NCBI GenBank assembly: GCA_949361645.1
Contig: OX442418.1
Span: forward strand, 7,252,876 to 7,316,875
Origin: Spongilla lacustris
Taxonomy: Eukaryota; Porifera; Demospongiae; Spongillida; Spongillidae
Reading direction: 5' to 3'
DNA length: 64,000 nucleotides
Both the position numbers and the translations under genes were made by a program. Below the pieces are notes generated by a model. It was not told the DNA's origin. It did not search any database and saw nothing but the letters and a program-made list of their open reading frames with translations. Position 1 is the stretch's first letter. Each line of letters opens with the position of its first letter. Of this stretch, positions 56,406-64,000 are shown in pieces.

Positions 56406-59041
56406 CACATTCCCAAAAAGTCTCGCCCTGCTTTTGCTCTTGCGTTGTCTTTTTCTTTGAAAGCAGTGCTTCACGACAACTCATTGGACTCTTGGCTGAA
56501 GTTATTTATGCTTCCAAAGTGCCTCTTGCCTTCAAAGAAAAGGGGTGGTAGGCATAATAAACCAACCCCAATAGATGCGCTATGCAATCTGTGGTGCAGA
56601 GGAGAACACGCAACACTATGGAATATGGCGATGAGTCACAGAGCGATAGGCATCCACTCAGATGATTCTATCCCGCGAAATCTCATTAATTTTGCAGTCT
56701 CGCTGTCTCGTGAGGGTATGTTTGCTAAAGCTTGTAGAATTTTAGCATCCTCTGGCCTGGCACCAAATAGCGATGACACTTGGAAGTTGTTAAAGGATAA
56801 ACACCCTGAGGGGCCGCTCCCTATTATCCCAGAAACAACTTCACAATCCATATCACTGAATGAAGATTTTGATGTTTATAATATCCTGAAATCTTTTCCA
56901 AAGGGTACAGCAGCAGGTCCTTCTGGCCTACGGGTACAGCACCTGTTGGATGCAGCTTCAATTCCACTTCCCACTACAATTTGTTCCCTTCTCAGGAGGG
57001 TTGTTAACCTCTTGGTCTCTGGGAAAGTCCCCCAGGAGGTTTCTCGTTTCATGGCTGGTGGGTCCTTGACAGCACTCAGCAAGTTAAAGCCTGGTTGTGC
57101 CCCGGACATAAGACCAATTGCTGTGGGTGAGGTCCTGAGAAGATTGACAGGGAAATGCTTGTGTGCTGTCATTAAACATAGGGTTGTTGATTTTTTTGAG
57201 CCCATACAGTTTGGTGTGGCTTGTCCAATGGGTTCAGAAAAGGTTATTCATGGAATAAGGGCCTGTGTGGATAAACATTGGAATGATTTGGACTTTTCTG
57301 TTCTCAAGGTGGATTTCAAGAATGCATTCAATTTAGTCTCCAGAGATGCTGTTTTACAGGAATGCGCGAAGCATTTCCCAGATTTGCTTCCTTGGGTGGC
57401 ATGGTGTTATGGCTCTCACCCTTTTCTGTGGCACCCTATGGGCCAGCTAACATCACAATCAGGTGTGCAGCAGGGAGACCCACTGGGTCCTTTTCTGTTT
57501 GCTTTGGTCCTGCATAAGGTTGCTGGAGCTATTAAAGACGATACTGAGTGCAACCATCTATTATATCAAGCTTGGTATCTGGATGATGGCATATTAGCAG
57601 GCAAGAAGTCTTCAATTTGTAGATCTTTGACCCTTATACAGGAGTTAGGACCCCCTCTTGGCCTACATATCAATATCTCTAAATGTGAGCTGTACTGCCC
57701 AAGTGATGCCTCCCCTTTCCCACCAGAGCTCAAAGTTTTCCAATTGCCTCATTTTGAGATATTAGGATGCCCAATTGGTGACTACATATACTGTGCAAAT
57801 TTTATTGCCTCAAAACGGCTTGAAGCTCGCAAGCTTTTGCACTGCTTGATAGAGGTTTCTGTCATAGACCCTTAAGTAGCTTTAACATTACTTCGTCTAT
57901 GTGGTAGTTTTAGCAAGTTAAGCTACTTGGCTCGCTCAATTCCAACCAACTTGGTATCAGATGCTTTCAAGCTCTTCGATGATGACATCCACCACTGTTT
58001 CATGGACTGCATAGGTTTTGAAATGTCAGATGAGGCATGGTGTCAGGCCCAACTTGGCCTTAACAGGGGTGGTCTTGGGTTGTGCTCACTGTCCCTACAC
58101 TCCAGCTCAGCTTTTATTGCTTCCTTCTGCTCCTCTGGGGTGTATGATACAGATGACATACACCTTACAAATGCCTTGGACCACTTCAATTCTACTGTTG
58201 CTCCAATTGAGAAACTATCTGTCAATTCTGTGGTTTCCTCACCTGTCAGTCAGAAGCTTCTGTCTTCAAAAGTAAACGACTATTGCTTTCAAGTCCTCTT
58301 TGATGAATCCTCCCCTGCTAACAAGGCTCGGTTGCTATCAGTTTCAGCCCCCCACGCGACATCCTGGTTATCAGTTATTCCCTCCACATCCCTAGCTCTC
58401 CATCTTGACCCAATTGAATTCAGGGTAGCTGTCAAGTGGTGGCTAGGCCAAGATACCTCCCAGGGCTCTCAGTGTGCTTTCTGCCCTGCCCACAGTCTGG
58501 ACCCTCTTGGACACCATGCATTAACATGCAAATGTGGGGGTGATGTTATTACACGCCATAATGCTCTCAGGGACACTTTAGCGCACTTTCTTCACCGTGC
58601 ACATGCTTCAATCGAAGTTGAAGCTGGTGCTGGGCTCTTTCCTGACCATTCACAGTCACGCCTGCTGATATTCTCGTGAAGCATTGGAACCATGGAAGGC
58701 CCGTTGCCCTGGACATCTCCGTTGTCTCACCGCTAAATCCTTCAACTTTAGCTGAAGCGGGAGCAACGGTTGGTGCAGTCCTTGACGCAACGGAGAGGAG
58801 GAAACACCAGGCCAATGATGTAAAGTGTTTAGCTTTAGGGTGGGTCTCAACCCCTCTAGTAGTTGACTCCTATGGGGCTTGGGGTAACGAAGCTTCAATA
58901 TTTCTGGCTCAGATAATTGCTAGGCTTGCGATCCACAAGTCTCTGCCAAAGGCACAGATATCTTTTGAGCTTTTTGCAAGCTTGAGCATTTGCCTAACAA
59001 GAGCGAATGCCAGAGCCATCCTCCGTAGAATCCCATCTTAA
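56406..59041 (+). mobile_element. R2-like element, type B: 5'-truncated, one nonsense codon and one frameshift
   Basis: Coding homology begins at 56406 (HIPKKSRPAF), equal to the region before the RT of the type G element, directly after an A-rich tail. RT motifs: RPIAVGEVLRRL, LKVDFKNAFN, GVQQGDPLGPFLF, WYLDDG. TAA at 57873-57875 replaces a conserved Gln codon in DPQVAL; the frame continues in phase after it. A one-base loss near 58663, just before the nuclease, shifts the frame. The last part (PADILV... LDISVVSPL to RRIPS) reads on to 59041. The CxFCPAHSLDPLGHHALTC cluster is intact. An A-rich tail and (AAT)n follow to about 59260. Confidence 0.82.
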
Positions 59042-59202
59042 CTGTAGTGTGTTTATATATAGCAAGTGTTGTGTGTATGAGCTTATATTATACAATATTA
59101 TATATGTATTTATAATTTTATGTAAACGATTATTAAAAAATATATATATATAATTATATATAATTATTAATAACAATGATAAAAATAAAATAAAAAAATA
59201 AA

Positions 59203-59257
<55 letters not shown>

Positions 59258-59389
59258 TAATTTTTTATTTATAATAATAATAATAATAAATACATACATA
59301 CAATACAGGTTCTTGCATAAGTATAGAATCCATAATTCAAGAGAGATAGAAATGATTTATCCACATGTGAAATATTATAAAAGGACCAA
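59042..59389. repeat. A/T-rich tails and (AAAT)n/(AAT)n tracts between two retroelements
   Basis: The tail of the plus-strand element ends in (AAAT)n, then (AAT)n to about 59260 and again at 59271-59289. The 3' UTR of the minus-strand element abuts it. No gene here. Confidence 0.75.
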
Positions 59390-60790
59390 CTATTCTACTA
59401 TATAGGGAAGTCCCATCCCATCAGCCATATCCATCGCACTCCTCCATCTGATACGAGATCCCCGGAGACACAAATCAGTGGCTCTTATGATTGCAAACGA
59501 CAAACTGGCCCTCAGCCATCCAATCACTTCTCCATAGGACTTTCCCCATTTCATGCAGATGTACTCAGAGAGGTGTTTAAGATAGTTGGTTGCTTCACAT
59601 CCCAAGGCACCATCAACTGACACCACAAATGGTGTAAATGAGGCTCGTCTAGCAATAGCTGCATTGTTGTATTTTTTCTTTTTTTCTGTTTCAGCTGATG
59701 CTAGGACTGCTGCCACACTTCTTTGAACATGAGAGGGTGCATCGGTGTCTATCACACGTACATCAAAAAGTGCTTGAGCCTGAGGCTGCCAGACCCCTCG
59801 TACACCAAGATCAGCTATTAAGGAGGGTTCACCTGTTAGTTCACATGCCTCTTGTATCACTGGTTCCCTGATAATGTCCTTATAAACAATAGATGACAGG
59901 TCACCAAGAGTGTCTCTTACTTCATTGTGGCGTCTGGTTATGAGACCTCCTTTCTTACAATCCAGGGCATGTTCATAGCTAAAGGCTGCACCACATCCAT
60001 CACATATTGCTGGCATCTTCAAAAAAGGTCTATGATATCTGACTGTTAAAGCATCACGAAACTCGGTAGCAGAAAGATCAAAATGATGATCTGTGGTTGG
60101 TATCACTGTTAACCATGTAGATGTTTTAAATGTGATTGCTCTTTGTATAGCTCGTACTTGTTTTGTATCAAGAGTGAGAAGCACTGAATCTAATTTGATT
60201 TGATCTTGCTGCTGAAGTTCATGATGCATAGTTGATATTGCCTCTGCCATCTTAGCATTGTGATCCATTAATGAAAAAGGTTTACTTTCTTTTATGGCAT
60301 CTGAAATATGCTTTGTGCCTGAAAACGAAGTGTTGTAAGCAATGCTGGCCATTTCAGCAGGATTACGAATGCCCATACCACCCATTTTGACAAGAATGGA
60401 GAATAGTAATTGGTCTTGTTGGGATACTGTACTGTCAAAAAAAGCAGGCCAAAAAGAAGCATTAATAGCATTCCATATAGGGATAAAGGCGTTGCCAATG
60501 TTTGGTATTAGTCTTTGCAAGTGCAACCATTCAAATTGAAGAGATTTGGATAATGCTACAAAGGCAGCTTGTGGATATGATTGTGCAGCTTCAGAGAGGA
60601 TAGTAATAAAGTTTGTCCACTCCTTCACTTTGCCTTGAACAAACAGATTGATTGCTTCCAGGTCTCCAATAAAACCACCCAAAAAACGATGGCCTCTAAC
60701 TACTTTGACACCAAGGTGATCAAATTTTTCATGTGCTTCTGAATCAAATTCTTTATCCACTATCAGCACGGTCTTCTTTGGTTCTGGGTA
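59390..60790 (-). mobile_element. 5'-truncated R2-like element, type C (thumb and nuclease only)
   Basis: The frame runs from the (AAT)n tract at about 60790 (minus) through YPEPKKTVLIVDKEF to the stop at 59390. No RT palm motifs remain. Seen: an LGGFIGD region that follows the RT in these elements; a CDGCGAAF...HALDC cluster with RRHNEVRD; and ADLGVRGVW with ALFDVRVID, the PD-(D/E)XK-like nuclease core. The ~460 codons are uninterrupted. It belongs to a lineage distinct from types A, B, D and G. Truncation at (AAT)n is in its own orientation. Confidence 0.8.
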
Positions 60791-60909
60791 GTAATTATTA
60801 TTATTATTATTATTATTTATTATTATTATTATTATTTATTTTATATAATTGAATTGATACAGTACAAACATGACACAGACACATGATATGCACAAAACAA
60901 GTTGCTAGC

Positions 60910-63067
60910 CTACTGAAGCTCAGGAGGAGGTATGGACCTGGACAGGATCGCGGTGGCATTGGCCCTGACAAGATTCATGCTCAACCTCCCGTATAGCTCA
61001 TGGATTACCACTGACTTTGACTTTCCCAATGATGTAGCCAAACGGGACCCAAGTGTAGAAAAGAAATCCCTAGCCATCAAACCCCATGCCCCATAAGACT
61101 CCGCAACAACCGGGACACATACCCAACCCAAAACAGCACACTTGCCCGTGTTGGCTTTAAGCTTTCTCTCCTCGGTAGCCTTAGCTGCTGCGCCAGCCGT
61201 CACTCCCGCTTCCAGAAGGGTAAGTGGGTTAAGCGGAGAAGTAACGGATAGGTCCAGAGCCACAGGCTTGCCCATGCACCAGTGAGGGATGAGGATGTCT
61301 GCTGGGCGTGTGTTGCTGTGGTCGGGAGTAAGGTTATGGCCTACTTCTAAATGGACACTAAGATGGGCACGGCGGCAGGACTCGACCACAATGTCCCGAA
61401 GCCTGTTATGGCGATAGACAACATCCCCACCACGCTTGCATGTTGTGGCATGATGGCCCAGAGGATCGAGACTTTTTTCAGGACACAGTGCACATTGGGC
61501 ATCACCGGAAGTGTCTAAACCTAGCCACCACTTGACAGCAACTTGAAATTGTGATGGTTCAAGGTGGAGCCCCTGGCGCTCACATGGTGGCAATGATAAC
61601 CAGGAGGCTGCATGAGGTGATGAGACGGACAGCAAACGAGCCTTGTTTGCAACTGTAGAAGCTTCCATGAGGGAACTGAGAAGTTGGTTATCGAGCTTCT
61701 CTGATAACTTGCCCTGAGAGATAGCAGATGACAGGAAGTCCTCAAACTTAATGCTGTCCTCAGCAGGGACTAACTGATTAAACATGCCCACTGCATCAGA
61801 CAAATGTTGGGAAGAGTTTGGGGCTAATCCTGAGGAAGACAAAGAAGAAATGAAGGCAGCACTTGCATGATGGGCAAGGGACCTTAAACCCAGGCCACCC
61901 CTGCTCAAGCTGAGTTGGGCCTGTTGCCAGGCAGCGTCCGATGCATCAATGCCTGTGGATGATGAGAAACACCGGCGAACATCCTCATCAAACAATTGCA
62001 AAGCCTTAAACGAAAAGGATGGGGGGGTAGCGCGAGCAATGTGATTTAGGCGACAAAAACCACCACAAAGGCGAATTAGAATAAATGCCACATGAGGGTC
62101 AATTGCCCCAACTTCCTCAAGTTTATCTAGAAGGAATTTGGATTCAACACGCTTTGAAGAAATAAACAAGGCACAGAACTCTGCATCACCAATAGGGATT
62201 CCTAGAATTACAAAACATGCTTTGTTTGACTTAACAATCTGCTCAGGAAATCCCTCAAGGTGGTTACGGCTCTAGATCTCACACTTTCCCACATTGATGA
62301 AAAGCCCTAAAGAGGGTCCATCCTGTTGGAGCAGTGATATAACCCTCAGCAAAGCAGACCTTGGACCAGCTAGGACCCCATCATCTAAGTACCATGCATG
62401 GAGCAAAAGGCTCGAGCAATCAATGTCCTTAGCTATTTTAAGCACTAGGATGTTCAGAACAAGGGAAAAAAGGAGTGGACCCAGAGGATCGCCTTGCTGG
62501 ACTCCAGACTCTGATGTGAGAGATCCCATAGAATGCCACAACAATGGGTGCTTACTGTAGCACCAACTTACCCATGGAAGCAACTCCGGAAAATGCTTTT
62601 CACACTCGGATATGAGAATTTGACGAGAAGCTAGGTTAAAAGCATTCCTCATATCAACTTTGAGGACTCCAAAATCCTCGTCCATCCAATGCTTCTCAAC
62701 ACAAGATCTTACACTGTGTGCAATTTTCTCAGCTCCAAAGGAGCACGCAACACCATACTGATAAGGACTAAAGAAATCTGCAGCCTTTGTCTTTATTGCC
62801 ACACATAGACATTTTGCCGTCAACCTACGAAGAGACTCACCAACTGCAATAGGGTGGATATCTCCTGGTGATGACTTATTCAGAGCTGTGAGGTTGGCTC
62901 CAGCCAGGTAAACAGAAACCTCTTTATGAGCTTTACCCAGTGCCAGCATGTTGATGACTGCTCTAAGTGATTGAAGCATAGGTGTTTGTAGGTGTACTTC
63001 TGCTGCATCGATTAGATGTTGGATACGAAGACCTGATGGCCCTGCTGCTGTGAGCTTAGGAAAAGAC
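60910..63067 (-). mobile_element. 5'-truncated R2-like element, type D, with one nonsense codon
   Basis: Homology starts near 63067 (minus) with KLTAAGPSGLRIQHLIDAAE. RT motifs: IHPIAVGESLRRL, LKVDMRNAFN, GVQQGDPLGPLLFSL, WYLDDGVLAG. TAG at 62274-62272, after INVGKCEI, interrupts the frame. The same frame continues with LGIPIGD and runs to 60910. The nuclease part has CALCPEKSLDPLGHHATTC, RPADILI and LDLSVTSPL. An (AAT)n tail on the minus strand lies at 60840-60791. Upstream of 63067 the open frame reads antisense through a plus-strand relic and is not part of this element. Confidence 0.82.
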
Positions 63068-63476
63068 AATAATGATATCTCAGTGACATCACCGCTAAAT
63101 CCTAACGTTTTATCAGTAGCGGGATTGTCAGCTGGGGCAGCTGCGTTGTCCACCAACCACTTTGACTGAAGCGGGGGTGAGATGTGGGTCTTCTGCTCTG
63201 GTTGCTGAGGCAAGAGAGCATAATGCCAATGATTCCTAGTGTGCTGAGCGTGGATGGGTGTGCATTCCCCTAGCTGTGGAGTCATATGGATGCTGGGGCA
63301 TGGAAGCACAACAATCCTTCTTGCGGCTTGCGGCTCGTCTAGCCATCCAAATGGGATGTAACAAATCACAGGCTACCACCATCTTGTACCAGAGGCTAAG
63401 CCTTTCACTTGTGAGAGCCAATGCTAGAGCCTTGCTCTCCCGTGCAAGTTTTCGGCATTTGGAGGAGGGGGGTTGA
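63068..63476 (+). mobile_element. 3' relic of an R2-like element, head to head with type D
   Basis: It reads ISVTSPLNPNVLSVAGLSAG, then a frame break. The next part, EAGVRCGSSALVAEAREHNAND, is followed by a stop, then GWVCIPLAVESYGCWG to LVRANARALLSR. It is the nuclease C-terminus with one shift and one stop. An A-rich tail (to about 63637) and (AAT)n follow. Its 5' edge meets the 5' edge of the minus-strand element with no microsatellite between. Confidence 0.72.
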
Positions 63477-63660
63477 GGTGTGTGGGTGTGGGGTGGTTGC
63501 TTCTGTGACTTTGATTTTGTTGGTGTGCTGTACAGTGTATGTAAAAATTTGCATGTATTATAATTATAATTATTATAATTAAAAAATAAAATAAAAAAAA
63601 TAAAAAAAATAAAAAATAAATAAAAATAAAAAATAAAATAATAATAATAATAATAATAAT

Positions 63661-64000
63661 ACGTGCTCCACCCTGCCCAACTTAGTTATCCTGGGAGCCC
63701 CAGTGGGGGATTACATACACTGTTCCAGGGTAATTGCAGAGCTGTGCGCACAGGCCAAACCTCTACTCCAGTGCCTACAAGAGATGGCAGGAACTGACTT
63801 GCAAGTGGCTGTCACACTTCTTCGGGTAGCAGGAAGTTATTGCCGGATGGTTCATTTGGCTCGTGCCACCCCACCCAATTTGGCCTCTGATGCTCTTGAA
63901 CAGTTTGACAAGGCAGTGAGAGATTGTTTTTCAACTTGTCTTGCAGTTGACGTTTCTGATGGAGCGTGGCATCAGGCACAACTTGGACTTAGGCATGGAG
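63661..64000 (+). mobile_element. 5'-truncated R2-like element, type F, cut by the window edge
   Basis: Open for all 113 codons to the end of the window, starting at the first base after (AAT)n. It reads LVILGAPVGDYIHC, then VAVTLLRVAGSYCRMVHLARATPP, then VSDGAWHQAQLGLRHG. This is the region just after the RT palm in the type G and D elements. The rest lies outside the window. Confidence 0.78.

Noticed and set aside
63080..63369. N-terminal ~95 codons of the minus-strand frame at 62272-63369
   Set aside because: This part is antisense to the plus-strand nuclease relic at 63068-63476; real homology begins near 63067.

Overview
The window looks like an animal nuclear genome, AT-rich outside the repeat blocks, with many introns of only 50-90 bp. 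The gene set is metazoan: a pericentrin/AKAP9 scaffold, INCENP, a PPM1H-type phosphatase, a heparan-sulfate-type 3-O-sulfotransferase and a TRMT10 relic. Compact introns, many self-complementary TACATGTA motifs in non-coding DNA and many R2-like retroelements suggest an invertebrate, possibly a sponge. That placement is inference; the sequence does not prove it.

Layout. (1) 1-4899: GC-rich, internally duplicated half of a long foldback element. (2) 4900-8865: AT-rich and gene-poor, with a few exon-like islands. (3) 8866-27721: the first gene cluster. It holds a broken TRMT10 3' fragment (+), a sulfotransferase (-), a 22-exon AKAP9/pericentrin gene (-, 3,454 codons when my exons are joined) and an intronless PPM1H/J/M phosphatase (+). 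The last two are head to head, 106 bp apart. (4) 28839-36562: a five-exon INCENP gene (+, 753 codons), with hairpin elements in introns 1 and 3. (5) 37100-49319: three retroelement tails, then an 0.8 kb hairpin, then a ~10.1 kb composite palindrome with two further palindromes nested inside. (6) 49464-64000: an array of R2-like non-LTR retrotransposon copies. Most are 5'-truncated and most start directly at (AAT)n tracts. One copy (52192-55970) is nearly complete.

How the genes relate. AKAP9/pericentrin and INCENP both belong to cell-division machinery (centrosome scaffold; chromosomal passenger complex). The phosphatase shares a putative bidirectional promoter with the scaffold gene. I see no operon logic beyond tight spacing. 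The retroelements share a reverse transcriptase with a GVQQGDPLG block and a YLDDG or YMDDG catalytic box, followed by a C-terminal Cys/His cluster and a PD-(D/E)XK-like nuclease. Their repeated placement at (AAT)n resembles Dong-type microsatellite targeting. The foldback elements carry no recognisable transposase.

Exon boundaries were read by eye from GT/AG sites and phase; joined frames stay open throughout, but no transcript data were available.
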